Positions 42,533 to 53,700 of a stretch of DNA of 64,000 nucleotides are shown piece by piece. The stretch comes from Ruminococcus sp. GTDB taxonomy: Bacteria; Bacillota; Clostridia; Oscillospirales; Ruminococcaceae. The stretch is taken from positions 43,714 to 107,713 of the forward strand of contig JAIDQQ010000017.1 of assembly GCA_029062165.1 (NCBI GenBank). The letters run 5' to 3'. The position numbers and the translations under genes are program-made. The notes beneath the pieces are model-generated. The model saw nothing but the letters and a program-made list of their open reading frames with translations. It searched no databases and had not been told where the DNA came from. Numbering within the stretch: position 1 is the first letter of the stretch; the number at the start of each line of letters is the position of its first letter.

Positions 42533-44563
42533 ATGTCAGTAAAAAATAACAATTCCAATGATTTTCCGCTTTATCTGTTTTATCAGGGAAGAAACTATGA
42601 GGCGTACAAATTCTTCGGAGTTCACTCAAAAAAGAAGGGTCGCTCACGCCTTTTTACTTTCAGAGTCTGGGCTCCTCATGCTTTGAGTGTCTCTGTTGTA
42701 GGCGACTTCAATAAATGGAACAGGGATAAAAACCCTATGAAACTTATCGCTGACGGCGTGTGGGAGGCTGAAATAACTAAACTCAAACAGTTTGATACAT
42801 ATAAATATAGTATAGAAACCGCTGACGGACGTACTATTCTGAAATCTGACCCATATGGCACACACTTCGAGACAAGACCTGATACCGCTTCAAAAATCTA
42901 TGAGAGCGAGTACCAGTGGAATGATGACGCTTGGTTTGAACAGAAACGTGATAAAAATATCTATAAAAGCCCCGTGAATATCTATGAATGTCATTTAGGT
43001 TCATGGAAATCACGGAAAAACGCTGAATTTATTGACTATATCACATTCGCAAATGAAATAATTCCGTATGTCAAAAAAATGTCATATACTCACGTTGAAT
43101 TTATGCCGTTGACTGAATATCCTTTTGACGGTTCATGGGGTTATCAGGTTACAGGTTATTTCGCACCTACTTCACGTTACGGCACACCAGACGACTTCCG
43201 CAAAATGATTGATATGTTTCATGAAGCCGGTATAGGTGTTATTCTCGACTGGGTACCTGCTCACTTCCCGAAAGATGCCCACGGTCTCTACGAATTTGAC
43301 GGTACATTCTGTTACGAATACACCGACGAAAGAAAAAGAGAACATAAGTCATGGGGTACACGTGTATTTGACTACGGCAGACAGGAAGTATGTTCATTCC
43401 TGATTTCCAGTGCTAACTACTGGTTCAATGAATTTCACGTTGACGGTCTCCGTGTAGATGCTGTCGCCTCAATGCTCTATCTCGACTACGACAGGCGTGA
43501 CGGTGAATGGGTAGCAAATATAAACGGTGGCAAGGAAAATCTCGAAGCCGTTGAATTTTTCCGTAATCTTAATAAAGCTATATTTGCCAATCACCCCGAC
43601 GCCCTCATGATTGCAGAAGAGTCAACCGCATGGCCTAATGTTACCAAACCGGCAAATATGGACGGTCTCGGATTCAATTTCAAGTGGAATATGGGCTGGA
43701 TGAACGATATGTTACAGTATATGTCGCTTGACCCTCTTTTCCGTTCCTATAACCATGATAAACTTACATTTTCATTCTTCTATGCATTTTCCGAAAATTA
43801 TGTACTTCCTATCTCGCATGACGAAGTTGTTTACGGAAAGTGTTCAATGTTCAATAAAATGCCTGGTGAACGTGAACAGAAATTCGCTTCCTACCGTGCA
43901 TTTCTTGCATACATGATGGCACACCCTGGTAAGAAACTTCTCTTTATGGGTCAGGAGTTCGCACAGGAGAACGAATGGAATTATCAGACACAGCTTGACT
44001 GGGATTTACTTAAAAATCCGGAACATAAAACCATGCTGAAATATTCCGAAAAGCTGAATAAATTCTACAGGGAAAATGCTCCGTTATGGGAAAATGACGA
44101 TTCATGGAACGGTTTCAACTGGATTTCAAACGACGACTACAAACAAAGTATAATTGCATTCCGTCGTATCGGCGACAATGATGAGGAAATCATTATTGTA
44201 TGTAATTTTGTACCGGTTGAAAGAAAAGACTATAAAATAGGCGTTCCGAAAAAAGGAAGATATAAGGTTATCTTCAATACAGATGCCACGGAGTTCGGCG
44301 GAAGTGGTGTAACTGAAAAATCCTTCAGAACAGGCAAGACCGCTATGCACGGTTTTGAACAGAGTATTTCAATGACACTTGCTCCTCTTTCAGTAATCTA
44401 TCTTAAATTCGCACCTGTAAAGAAGAGAACGCCTAAAGCATTACCGGCTGAAGTACTCGAAAATTTATCCGAAGAATTACCGGAAATCCCTGTAGTTCCG
44501 GAGCAGGTGAAAAAGCCTCGGAAAAGAAAAACTACTATAAAATCTGAAAATGATTCTAAATAA
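42533..44563 (+). CDS. glgB: 1,4-alpha-glucan branching enzyme GlgB
   Basis: A GH13 enzyme that makes alpha-1,6 branches in glycogen. The N-terminal CBM48 shows [18 protein letters not shown] near residue 57. GH13 motifs are [34 protein letters not shown] (nucleophile Asp), [10 protein letters not shown] (acid Glu) and [12 protein letters not shown]. 676 aa, with a Lys/Glu/Pro-rich tail ending [14 protein letters not shown] that is unlike the enzyme core. AAAGGAGG is the RBS. The first gene of glgBCDA. Confidence 0.95.
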   Translation: MSVKNNNSNDFPLYLFYQGRNYEAYKFFGVHSKKKGRSRLFTFRVWAPHALSVSVVGDFNKWNRDKNPMKLIADGVWEAEITKLKQFDTYKYSIETADGRTILKSDPYGTHFETRPDTASKIYESEYQWNDDAWFEQKRDKNIYKSPVNIYECHLGSWKSRKNAEFIDYITFANEIIPYVKKMSYTHVEFMPLTEYPFDGSWGYQVTGYFAPTSRYGTPDDFRKMIDMFHEAGIGVILDWVPAHFPKDAHGLYEFDGTFCYEYTDERKREHKSWGTRVFDYGRQEVCSFLISSANYWFNEFHVDGLRVDAVASMLYLDYDRRDGEWVANINGGKENLEAVEFFRNLNKAIFANHPDALMIAEESTAWPNVTKPANMDGLGFNFKWNMGWMNDMLQYMSLDPLFRSYNHDKLTFSFFYAFSENYVLPISHDEVVYGKCSMFNKMPGEREQKFASYRAFLAYMMAHPGKKLLFMGQEFAQENEWNYQTQLDWDLLKNPEHKTMLKYSEKLNKFYRENAPLWENDDSWNGFNWISNDDYKQSIIAFRRIGDNDEEIIIVCNFVPVERKDYKIGVPKKGRYKVIFNTDATEFGGSGVTEKSFRTGKTAMHGFEQSISMTLAPLSVIYLKFAPVKKRTPKALPAEVLENLSEELPEIPVVPEQVKKPRKRKTTIKSENDSK

Positions 44564-44581
44564 TTTCAGGAGGAATTTTTA

Positions 44582-45808
44582 ATGTATACAAAGAAAAAAT
44601 GCGTTGCCATGTTACTGGCAGGCGGTCAGGGTAGCAGACTTTATGCACTGACAAAAAACGTTGCAAAACCGGCTGTACCATATGGCGGAAAATATCGTCT
44701 GATAGATTTTCCGCTTTCAAACTGTACGAACTCCGGCATTGATACTGTAGGCGTACTTACACAGTATCAGCCACTTGTACTGAACGAGTATATAGGAAAC
44801 GGTCAGCCGTGGGATTTGGATAAAATGAATGGTGGCGTCCACGTTCTCCCACCATACGAGACACAGGCTGGTGCATCATGGTACGAGGGTACAGCTAATG
44901 CTATCTATCAGAATATCCGGTTTATTGAACGTTATGACCCTGAATATGTTGTAGTTCTCGGCGGTGACCACATCTACAAAATGGATTATTCAAAAATGGT
45001 TGATTTCCATATCGCCAACAATGCAGACTGTACAATTTCTGTTATAAACGTTCCTAAGGAAGAGGCTTCAAGATTCGGTATCATGATTTGCGACGAAAAC
45101 AAGAAAGTAATCGACTTCGTTGAAAAACCGAAAGAACCAAAGTCAACACTTGCTTCAATGGGTATATACGTATTCAGCTGGGCAAAACTCCGTAAGTATC
45201 TCATTGAAAACGAAGAGGACGCCAATGCTAAACGTGACCGTGGTGAAGCATGGTCAAAGGATTTCGGTAAGGATATTATAACTTCTATGCTCCGTGACGA
45301 ACAACGTCTTTTTGCCTACGAGTTCAAAGGCTACTGGATGGATGTAGGCACATTAGGTTCACTGTGGGAAGCTAACCTTGACTTGCTTAGACCGAGTGTA
45401 CCGCTTGACCTCTATGACCCGAGTTGGAAAATATATTCAAGAAACAACTATATGCCACCGCAGTATATCGGCAACAACGCACATATTGAAAATTCAATGA
45501 TTGACGAAGGTAGTAATATAGACGGTACTGTTGACTTTTCTGTTATATTCTCCGGTGTAACAATCGAAGAGGGTGCGGAAGTAAAATACAGTATCGTAAT
45601 GCCAGGTACTGTTGTAAAGTCGGGAGCTGTCGTTGAATACGCTATTGTAGGCAGTGATACTGTAATAGAAAGCGGTTCGCATATCGGTCTTGACCCTGAA
45701 AAAGTCGAGAACCGTGACGACTGGGGTATAGCTGTAGTAGGTCATAATGTGACGGTTTCGGAGGGCAAAAGCGTTGCTCCGAATGAGATAATAGGCGAAA
45801 ATATCTGA
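44582..45808 (+). CDS. glgC: glucose-1-phosphate adenylyltransferase GlgC
   Basis: Makes ADP-glucose, the committed step of glycogen synthesis. [20 protein letters not shown] and [20 protein letters not shown] are the nucleotide-binding and allosteric segments. [20 protein letters not shown] near residue 122 and [15 protein letters not shown] near residue 257 complete the catalytic domain, and a left-handed beta-helix follows at the C-terminus. 408 aa. RBS AGGAGG. Pairs with the GlgD homologue encoded next. Confidence 0.95.
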   Translation: MYTKKKCVAMLLAGGQGSRLYALTKNVAKPAVPYGGKYRLIDFPLSNCTNSGIDTVGVLTQYQPLVLNEYIGNGQPWDLDKMNGGVHVLPPYETQAGASWYEGTANAIYQNIRFIERYDPEYVVVLGGDHIYKMDYSKMVDFHIANNADCTISVINVPKEEASRFGIMICDENKKVIDFVEKPKEPKSTLASMGIYVFSWAKLRKYLIENEEDANAKRDRGEAWSKDFGKDIITSMLRDEQRLFAYEFKGYWMDVGTLGSLWEANLDLLRPSVPLDLYDPSWKIYSRNNYMPPQYIGNNAHIENSMIDEGSNIDGTVDFSVIFSGVTIEEGAEVKYSIVMPGTVVKSGAVVEYAIVGSDTVIESGSHIGLDPEKVENRDDWGIAVVGHNVTVSEGKSVAPNEIIGENI

Positions 45809-45825
45809 CCGGAGGAGTTTTTTAA

Positions 45826-46947
45826 ATGAGTGTTAATTATAATGTTTTAGGTCTTATCTTTGCAAGTATGCACGATTCATACGTAAGCGAACTGACAAAA
45901 CAAAGAACAATGGGTTCAATCCCTTTCGGCGGACGTTACAGACTGATTGATTTTCCGCTTTCAAATATGGTAAATTCCGGCGTTTACGAAGTAGGCGTTA
46001 TAACAAAATCGAATTACGGTTCACTTCTTGACCACCTCGGTTCAGGACGTGACTGGGACTTAGCACGTAAAAAAGGCGGTCTGCACCTCTTACCGCCATA
46101 TAGTCAGACAGGCGGTATCTACAAAGGCAGACTTGACGCCCTGAGCAATGTATGGAGTTTTGTGGAACATTCCAAAGCAAAATACGTTATACTCGCTAAC
46201 TGCGATGTTGTAACGACTATCGACTTCACACCGGTATTAAGACAGCATACCGAAACCGAAGCCGATATAACCCTTATTTACAGTAAAGGTCTTTACGAAT
46301 CCGAAAAAAATAACTGTGCGACAATCCTTGAATTTAACGAGGAAAACTGTCTGAGTGACGTTCTTGTTGACCCGCAGATTTCCGGCGAGTGTAATATGTG
46401 GCTGGATATGCTTATAATAAGCAAGGACTTCTTAAAGAAAATAGTTTCAGAATCCACAAGCCGTAACCAGTACAGCTTTACACGTGAAATTCTTCAGGGC
46501 AAGACCAATGAATATAAGATTATGGGTTATGAACACAAGGATTTCTTCACGAGAATAGACAGTATACAGAGTTATTATTCTGCAAACAAGATGTTACTTG
46601 AAGCTGAAAAACGTAATGCACTTTTCCAGAAAAATTCACCTGTATATACAAAAATCGGCGACAATGCACCTGTAAAATACGGTCTTGAATCAGACGTTAA
46701 AAACTCCCTTATTGCCGACGGTTGCGTAATTGAGGGTACTGTTAAAAATTCCGTACTTTTCAGAGGCGTAAAGGTAGGCAAGGGTACTGTAATTGAAAAT
46801 TCCGTAATTCTTCAGAATACAAAAATAGGTGATAATTGTAAAATATCATCTGTTATCACCGACAAGAGCGTTGAAATAAGTAATGACAAAGTGCTTACAG
46901 GTTCAGAAACTTATCCGCTTTATATAGGCAAAAACGGCAAAATCTGA
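45826..46947 (+). CDS. glgD: GlgD, glucose-1-phosphate adenylyltransferase subunit
   Basis: A GlgC paralogue typical of Firmicutes. [20 protein letters not shown] is kept, but the N-terminal GGxGxR nucleotide loop is changed to a degenerate GLIFASMHDSYVSELTKQRT. GlgD subunits usually have little activity alone and stimulate GlgC in a heteromer. 373 aa, with the C-terminal hexapeptide-repeat region (KNSLIADGCVIEGTVKNS). Confidence 0.93.
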   Translation: MSVNYNVLGLIFASMHDSYVSELTKQRTMGSIPFGGRYRLIDFPLSNMVNSGVYEVGVITKSNYGSLLDHLGSGRDWDLARKKGGLHLLPPYSQTGGIYKGRLDALSNVWSFVEHSKAKYVILANCDVVTTIDFTPVLRQHTETEADITLIYSKGLYESEKNNCATILEFNEENCLSDVLVDPQISGECNMWLDMLIISKDFLKKIVSESTSRNQYSFTREILQGKTNEYKIMGYEHKDFFTRIDSIQSYYSANKMLLEAEKRNALFQKNSPVYTKIGDNAPVKYGLESDVKNSLIADGCVIEGTVKNSVLFRGVKVGKGTVIENSVILQNTKIGDNCKISSVITDKSVEISNDKVLTGSETYPLYIGKNGKI

Positions 46948-46958
46948 CGGAGGATTCT

Positions 46959-48371
46959 ATGAACATACTTTTTACTGCCAGCGAGGCTGTACCGTTTGCA
47001 GCCTCAGGCGGTCTTGCAGACGTAACAGGTTCACTGCCTGCCGAAATAAACCGTAAAGGTCACGTGTGCAGTGTTGTGATGCCTCTTTACAGTACGATAG
47101 ACAATAAAATCCGTTCAGAAATGACTTTCATAAAAAGCATAACCGTTGACGTCTCGTGGCGTAAGCAGTATTGCGGAATATTTAAATATACATATAATAA
47201 TATCAACTATTATTTTATAGACAATGAGTATTATTTTTCCCGTGACGGTCTCTACGGATTTTACGACGACTGCGAAAGATTCGTATTTTTTGACTACGCC
47301 GTACTTGAAATGATTAAATATATCGACTTCAAGCCGGATATAATACACTGTCACGACTGGCAGACAGCACTGATTCCGGTATATCACAGTATATACTATA
47401 AGTATAAACCGGAGTACGAAAAAATAAAGACAGTTTTCACGATACATAACATAGAATATCAGGGTCGTTACGGACGTGAGGTACTCGGCGATGTTATGGG
47501 TATTCCGGAACGCTATATGGATATACTTGAATACGACGGTTACATCAATATGATAAAAGGTGCTTTTGAAACCGCTGATTACATAACTACTGTAAGCCCC
47601 AGTTATGCGTGGGAAATACTTGACCCTTGGTACGCACATTCCCTTGACAGAATACTTTCCGGCAGACAGGAACGTCTGAGAGGTATTCTCAACGGAATAG
47701 ACTATAATTTATACAATCCGGAAACTGATAAACTTATTGCCGGAAATTTTTCCGCAGAAAATATTTCCGGAAAAGAAGTCTGTAAGAAGTCACTACTTGA
47801 AGAACTCGGACTTTCTGCCGGTGATTCCGCTGTTATAGGAATAGTAACAAGATTCGTTAAACATAAGGGCATTGACCTGATACGCTGTGTATTTGAAGAA
47901 ATAGTCCGTATGGGTGTTAAATTTGCGGTACTCGGAAGCGGTGAAAAAATTTATGAAGATTTTTTCCTTGAAATGTCAGCACGCTATCCGGAAAATGTTT
48001 CCGTGACGTTAGGTTTTGTACCGGAACTTGCACATAGAATATATGCCGGTGCGGATATGTTTCTTATGCCGTCAAAAAGCGAACCCTGTGGGCTTGCACA
48101 GATGATTTCCATGCGATACGGTACAATACCGATAGTCCGTGAAACAGGTGGTCTGCGTGATTCCGTCCACGATAACGGCGGTGAAAACGGTAATGGTTTT
48201 ACATTCCGTACTTACAATGCAAACGATATGTTAAATGCCGTAAAACGTGCTGTTTCTGACTATGAAAACAAAAAAATCTGGGAAGAACTTGTTAAACGTG
48301 CTATGAAGTGCGATTACAGCTGGTCTGTTTCCGCCGATTTATATATTTCGTTATATGAAGAAATAATCTGA
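46959..48371 (+). CDS. glgA: glycogen synthase GlgA (GT5)
   Basis: Elongates alpha-1,4-glucan from ADP-glucose. N-terminal ILFTASEAVPFAASGGLADV contains the conserved KxGGL-like loop (here ASGGL). IHCHDWQTALIPVYH near residue 130, FTIHNIEYQGRYGREVL near residue 161, and the C-terminal MPSKSEPCGLAQMISMRYGT with catalytic Glu near residue 373 follow. 470 aa. RBS GGAGG. The last gene of the operon. Confidence 0.94.
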   Translation: MNILFTASEAVPFAASGGLADVTGSLPAEINRKGHVCSVVMPLYSTIDNKIRSEMTFIKSITVDVSWRKQYCGIFKYTYNNINYYFIDNEYYFSRDGLYGFYDDCERFVFFDYAVLEMIKYIDFKPDIIHCHDWQTALIPVYHSIYYKYKPEYEKIKTVFTIHNIEYQGRYGREVLGDVMGIPERYMDILEYDGYINMIKGAFETADYITTVSPSYAWEILDPWYAHSLDRILSGRQERLRGILNGIDYNLYNPETDKLIAGNFSAENISGKEVCKKSLLEELGLSAGDSAVIGIVTRFVKHKGIDLIRCVFEEIVRMGVKFAVLGSGEKIYEDFFLEMSARYPENVSVTLGFVPELAHRIYAGADMFLMPSKSEPCGLAQMISMRYGTIPIVRETGGLRDSVHDNGGENGNGFTFRTYNANDMLNAVKRAVSDYENKKIWEELVKRAMKCDYSWSVSADLYISLYEEII

Positions 48372-48377
48372 AAAAAA

Positions 48378-48405
48378 CGCCGGTTGAAATAAACCGGTTT
48401 TTTTT
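48378..48405 (+). terminator. terminator of glgBCDA
   Basis: CCGGTT (48380-48385) pairs with AACCGG (48392-48397), extended by A-T pairs, followed by a run of T residues. Confidence 0.85.
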
Positions 48406-48486
48406 GCGTTCCGCCTGTGATTTCACTATATTTTCGGTATGAATCAGCGGAATAATATATATAGTTCCCGAAAATTAAAAAAACTG

Positions 48487-48515
48487 TTGACAAACTTTAA
48501 AAAAATGTTTATAAT
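48487..48515 (+). promoter_or_regulatory. SigmaA promoter of the CO dehydrogenase gene
   Basis: Consensus TTGACA (48487-48492) and TATAAT (48510-48515) with 17-bp spacing, about 65 nt before the chosen ATG. Confidence 0.87.
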
Positions 48516-48579
48516 TTACATATGACCTATAGTTTAAGTATGTAATATGAATACAGATAAACTGAAAGGAGTATATATT

Positions 48580-50649
48580 ATGAGTGAACATTCACATAGC
48601 AACGAAAAACCACATATTCATTCACACCGTGCGTTGATAGGATTCGATAAACACGGTATACCGACAATTATCGCAAAGGCTGACCATCAGGAAGAACTTG
48701 ACAAAGACCCGAATGCTTTTATCCGTGATTACATGAACGCCGTAGCGGAATATAAAAAAACATTTCCGTCAAAACAGGACGTAATGGAACAGACACCTGA
48801 CCCTGCTGTAAGGGAAATGCTTTTCAGAGCCGAACAACTCGGAATTGATACGGCTTTTGACCGCTTCGACAAACAAAAACCTCAATGTAGTTTCGGACTT
48901 GCCGGTGTATGCTGTAAGATATGTAATATGGGTCCTTGTAAAATAACTGCAAAGTCACCACGAGGAGTATGCGGTGCAGATGCCGATTTGGTTGTTGCGA
49001 GAAATCTTCTTAGGGCAGCGGCAGCAGGTGTAGCACAGCACGGTATGCACGCAAGAGAAGTTATTCTCTCACTCAAGTGGGCGGCGGAAGGTAAACTTGA
49101 TATTCCGATTATGGGAGAGCAGAAAATAAGAGCTACTGCTGAAAGTTTCGGTATTCCTACAAAACATCGTACTACAAAGAAAATCGCCATTGATTTGGCA
49201 GACGCTCTTCTTGCGGATATGTCACGCACTGAACCGGACGAATATAAAACTATTAAAGCCTGTGCACCGCCGGAACGTCAGGAAACATGGAAAAATCTTG
49301 ATATTCTGCCAATAAGTGCGTATCATGAAGTATTTGAAGCATATCATAAGACCGGCTGTGCGATTGACGGCGACTGGAAAAGCATTATGCAACAGTTTTT
49401 GAGATGCGGACTTGCCTTTACGTATTCCGGAGTAGTCGGTGCAAATATCGCTACTGATAGTTTATTCGGTGTAGGTGACCGTGTGACTTCAAAGGTAAAT
49501 ATAGGTGCTTTGAAGAAAGGCTATGTTAATATTGCGGTTCACGGACATCTTCCCACACTTGTAAGTCAGATTGTACAGACAGGTCAGGAAGAAAGATTCA
49601 TAGAACTTGCGAAGTCGAAAGGTGCTAAGGGTATACGTTTTTACGGAATATGTTGTTCAGGACTTGCCGCCATGTATCGTTACGGTGGTGTCATACCGCT
49701 GTCAAATGCCGTTTCTGCCGAACTTGTTCTCGGAACAGGTGCATTGGATTTATGGGTTGCAGATGTTCAGGACGTTTTCCCCTCTATAATGGAAGTTGCA
49801 AAGTGTTTTAAAACAACCGTTGTCACAACAAGCGATTCCGCAAGACTTCCGGGGGCTGAACGTTATGAATATGACCATCATCATTCAAATATATCCGAAA
49901 CAAAAGCCCTTGCCGAAAAAATAGTAACACGTGCCATTGAAAGTTTTGAACAGCGTAAGGGAATACCGGTATACATTCCGCCGTATGAGGTTGAGGCAGA
50001 AGTCGGATTTTCCGTTGAATATGTACATAAACGTTTCGGAAGCATGAAACCTCTTGCCGAAGCACTGAAATCGGGAAAAATTCTCGGTATTTTGAATATG
50101 GTAGGCTGTAATAATCCGAAAGTCATTTACGAAAAGGCAATTGTTGATGTTGCCGACGTACTTCTTAAAAATAATGTTCTTATTCTGTCAAATGGCTGTG
50201 CATCTTTCCCGCTTATGAAACTTGGTTATTGTAACACTTCCGCACTTGATAAGACCGGCGAAACACTTAGGGAATTTCTTACACCTGATTTGCCACCTGT
50301 ATGGCACGTCGGCGAATGTATTGACAACACACGTTCTTCGGGAATATTTGCCGGAATTGCCGGAGTTCTCGGAAAAAATCTCTATGAAATGCCATTTGCA
50401 TTTTCTTCGCCGGAGTGGGGAAATGAAAAGGGTATAGATGCCGCCTTAGGATTCCGTTTGAATGGCATAAGTTCATATCACTGTGTAGAAGCACAGATTT
50501 ACGGTTCAGAGAATGTAATAAGATTTCTTAAAGAAGATACACGAGAATTACTGGGTTCAGTCATGCACGTTGACACAGACCCTGTAGCACTCGGAAATAA
50601 AATAGTTGAGGACATGAAAGCAAAAAGAAAAGCTCTCGGCTGGGAATGA
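48580..50649 (+). CDS. cooS: anaerobic Ni-Fe carbon monoxide dehydrogenase catalytic subunit (CooS-like, atypical C-cluster)
   Basis: A 689-residue homodimeric-type CODH. All N-terminal D/B-cluster cysteines are present (KPQCSFGLAGVCCKICNMGP then CKI, and RGVCGADAD). For the Ni-Fe-S C-cluster, the HGH motif (321-323), Cys359 (GICCSG), Cys510 (VGCNN), Cys540 (SNGCAS), Cys580 (GECIDN) and the catalytic lysine at 617 (WGNEKG) are visible. The position where characterised enzymes have Cys (DxQC; Cys333 in C. hydrogenoformans CODH-II) is Asp398 in VADVQDVFPS. Of the proton-path histidines, the last two seem to be Glu and Leu (QHGMHAREVIL). ATG 48580 with AAAGGAG is preferred to 48547. No cooC, cooF, acsABCDE or hydrogenase neighbours. 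CO oxidation is uncertain. Confidence 0.9.
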   Translation: MSEHSHSNEKPHIHSHRALIGFDKHGIPTIIAKADHQEELDKDPNAFIRDYMNAVAEYKKTFPSKQDVMEQTPDPAVREMLFRAEQLGIDTAFDRFDKQKPQCSFGLAGVCCKICNMGPCKITAKSPRGVCGADADLVVARNLLRAAAAGVAQHGMHAREVILSLKWAAEGKLDIPIMGEQKIRATAESFGIPTKHRTTKKIAIDLADALLADMSRTEPDEYKTIKACAPPERQETWKNLDILPISAYHEVFEAYHKTGCAIDGDWKSIMQQFLRCGLAFTYSGVVGANIATDSLFGVGDRVTSKVNIGALKKGYVNIAVHGHLPTLVSQIVQTGQEERFIELAKSKGAKGIRFYGICCSGLAAMYRYGGVIPLSNAVSAELVLGTGALDLWVADVQDVFPSIMEVAKCFKTTVVTTSDSARLPGAERYEYDHHHSNISETKALAEKIVTRAIESFEQRKGIPVYIPPYEVEAEVGFSVEYVHKRFGSMKPLAEALKSGKILGILNMVGCNNPKVIYEKAIVDVADVLLKNNVLILSNGCASFPLMKLGYCNTSALDKTGETLREFLTPDLPPVWHVGECIDNTRSSGIFAGIAGVLGKNLYEMPFAFSSPEWGNEKGIDAALGFRLNGISSYHCVEAQIYGSENVIRFLKEDTRELLGSVMHVDTDPVALGNKIVEDMKAKRKALGWE

Positions 50650-50665
50650 TATTTTTTAAATATAA

Positions 50666-50697
50666 AAAACCGAAAGTTAAAAAAAACTTTCGGTTTT
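50666..50697. terminator. bidirectional terminator between cooS and the LRR dockerin gene
   Basis: AAAACCGAAAGTT (50666-50678) pairs with AACTTTCGGTTTT (50685-50697). T-runs on both strands serve the two convergent genes. Very similar to the one at 58879. Confidence 0.9.
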
Positions 50698-50702
50698 GTT
50701 TG

Positions 50703-53700
50703 TTATTTAATATCAAGCCATACTCTCATATTGCTTGCTATACCATCTGTTGAAAGATAAGCATAAAACTCCAGTATAAAAGAAGCGTCAACAGCATCAA
50801 TCATATTATCGGAATTTATATCTCCGGATAATTTCTGATAATCGCTGAATGTTCCGTTTCTGTCCGTTGAAAGATTTGCATATTCCTCAAGGACAGCAGT
50901 AGCATCTATAGCATTTACCATTCCGTCTTCATTGACATCTCCGAGAATTATTTTTGAGACATCAGTTTCTGACTTTTTGTCGCCACATATAGTACATATA
51001 CCATCTGCAAAATTATGACTGCATATGACATTATATATTACATCTGCATATCCGGAAAATTCACCTGTACCCTTAATCAGAATCCTGTATGAACCGATAT
51101 TCACGGCTGATAAATCGCCCTCTGTTTCGTAGTCCACACCTTCAGTAAGCTGATTGCCATTCCACGTAACAACGATATCCGGAACGACTTCAGAACCTGT
51201 ATAGACAACATCACCGATACTTATATCAGCGGTTGCTATACTGTATGTAGCTTCTGTAATAAGTATCTGGTTATTTTCCGGTATATACGGAATATCGGCA
51301 TTACCGTTTTCGTCAGTAGTGAACTGTGCTATATAAAGAAGATTTTCTGCCGAAAGTTTATCAACAGCATTTTTGTCTTTGAATGCATAGAAATTGTAAA
51401 GTTTATTCGGTTTAAGGTCTGCGAAAGATTCATTATAAGGTTTCATAACCGGTGGTGCGGGTGTGGGAGCAGGTGCGGTACTGTTGTAGTGTATTGTGGC
51501 ATTGGTTAAACAATCATTTTCATTACCTATAGTTATTTCATTCCATTGTGATTCCGTACCGGAGTAATAAACATCAGTCAGTTCATTGCACCACTTAAAT
51601 GCACTCACTTCGATATTCGTAACACTATCAGGAATCGTTATTGATGTAAGACCATCACAATGAATAAACGCCTCATATCCAATATTTGTAACACTGTTCG
51701 GTATTGTTATTGATGTTAATCTATAACAGCTATTAAATGCACCAATTTCAATATCAGTAACACTATCAGGTATTGTTACTGATGTTAATTTATAACAGTC
51801 ATAAAATGTCTTAGTTTTGATGCTTGTAACACCATAAGGAATTTTTATTGATGTTAAGCTACATAGTTCAAATGCACGTACTCCAATATATGTAATACTG
51901 TCAGGTAGTGTTATTGATTCTAAATTGGTACACCACCAAAACGCACTTTCTCCGATATATGTCACACTATCAGGTATTGTTATTGATGTAAGACCATCAC
52001 AACGCATAAACGCACTTTCTCCAATATATGTCACACTATCAGGTATTATTATTGATGTCAAGTTGTCACAGTGATTAAATGTATAACCAGCGATACTAAT
52101 TATACCATCTGGAATAACAACAGTATCATCCTCAAAAGTTGTGGCATCAATCAGAATATTATTTACAATAACAAGCGGATTTTCTTTCTGTCTTGCTTCA
52201 AGCCATGGTGTTTCATAAAATGCATCACCGCCGATATATGTAACACTGTCAGGTATTGTTATTGATGTTAAACTGCTACATCCCTTAAATGCCCATGCTC
52301 CAAGATATGTAACATTATCAGGTATTGTTATTGATGTCAAGTTACTGCATTTATAAAATGCAAAATCTCCAATATCTGTAACATTGTCAGGTATTTTTAT
52401 TGATGTTAAGTTACTACATTCATAAAATGCGGCTCTTCCGATATGTGTAACACTGTCAGGTATTCTTATTGATGTTAAGCTACTACAATATGCAAATGTA
52501 TCCATTTCGATATCTGTAACACTGTCAGGTATTGTTATTGATGTTAAACTGCTACAACTATCAAATGCCCATGCTCCAAGATATGTAACATTATTAGGTA
52601 TTGTTATTGATGTTAGGTTTCTACAGCCTTCAAATGTAGAATCTTGGATAATTGTAACATCATCAGGTATTACTACTGATGTTAGATTTTCACACCATTT
52701 GAATGCATATTCTCCGATACTTGTAACACTGTCAGGGATTGTTATTGATGTTAAGTTTATACATGAATAAAATGCATTATTTCCAATACTTGTAACACTT
52801 TCAGATATTATTACTGATGTTAATTTTTCACAGTCCTCAAATGCAGAATCGCCAATTTCCGTTACTGTTAGTCCGCATACTTTATTCAACAGTAAAACAT
52901 CGCTTGGAATTTTATTGGTATAACCCGAAACAACAGCATAATCATCATAGCACTTATAAATTACGCCGTCATGGCTATACTCGCCATTTTCGTCGGGTTG
53001 TTCTGCCGGAACTGTTGTTGCCGTAGTAGTCACTGTCTGATTTGTTCCGGACGGTTTAAGCGTTGTTGCCGTAGTAGTCTTAGCAGGGTCTATCGCCCAC
53101 AGGTGAACGGTAATATCCTTGTCGTCACCATTGACGTATATTTGCTTCCGGACAGTCTCGCAGTTATCACAGGATACCGTTATAGTATGATAGCCGTCAC
53201 TGATTAAAAAGTCAGCTATACCATCACTGGCAGTTATACAGCTTTCTTTACCATAACTTACGTGTGCGTTCTCACATGGATGGTCATTACCGCCCACGAT
53301 AACCTTTACTTTTATTTTATGCTTGTCATATGGACAGCTACCCCAGCCAAATTCCTTTTTATCGATAGAATAATAAAATTCGTTTAACTTTAAAGACCAG
53401 TCAGCGAATTTATGTTCCCAGGTCAGATTATCTAGACCGAAAAATTCAAGTTCGCATGAAAGTTCAGCTTTTGCGGAAGTATCACCGTCAAGGCACAGAT
53501 TACATTCATGTGTGGAATCATAATCGCCTATTTTCTTTTTAAGTTTGGCGGTTAGTTCCACTCCCGACGTACATTTAAAACCAGCTTTTGCGATTTTTTC
53601 GTGTAAAATAACAATTCTTGGCTCAATAATGAGACCGAGGAAAAGTTTAGCTTCTGCACTTATGGTCATATCGTCCGGCTCTGGTTTTGAGGAAATATTT

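Noticed and set aside
48547..48579. Earlier ATG start for the CO dehydrogenase
   Set aside because: No RBS precedes 48547, whereas AAAGGAG is well placed before 48580.
51570..52860. Regular repeats resembling a CRISPR array
   Set aside because: The 69-bp periodicity is in frame and encodes 23-residue LRR units; there are no spacers or cas genes.
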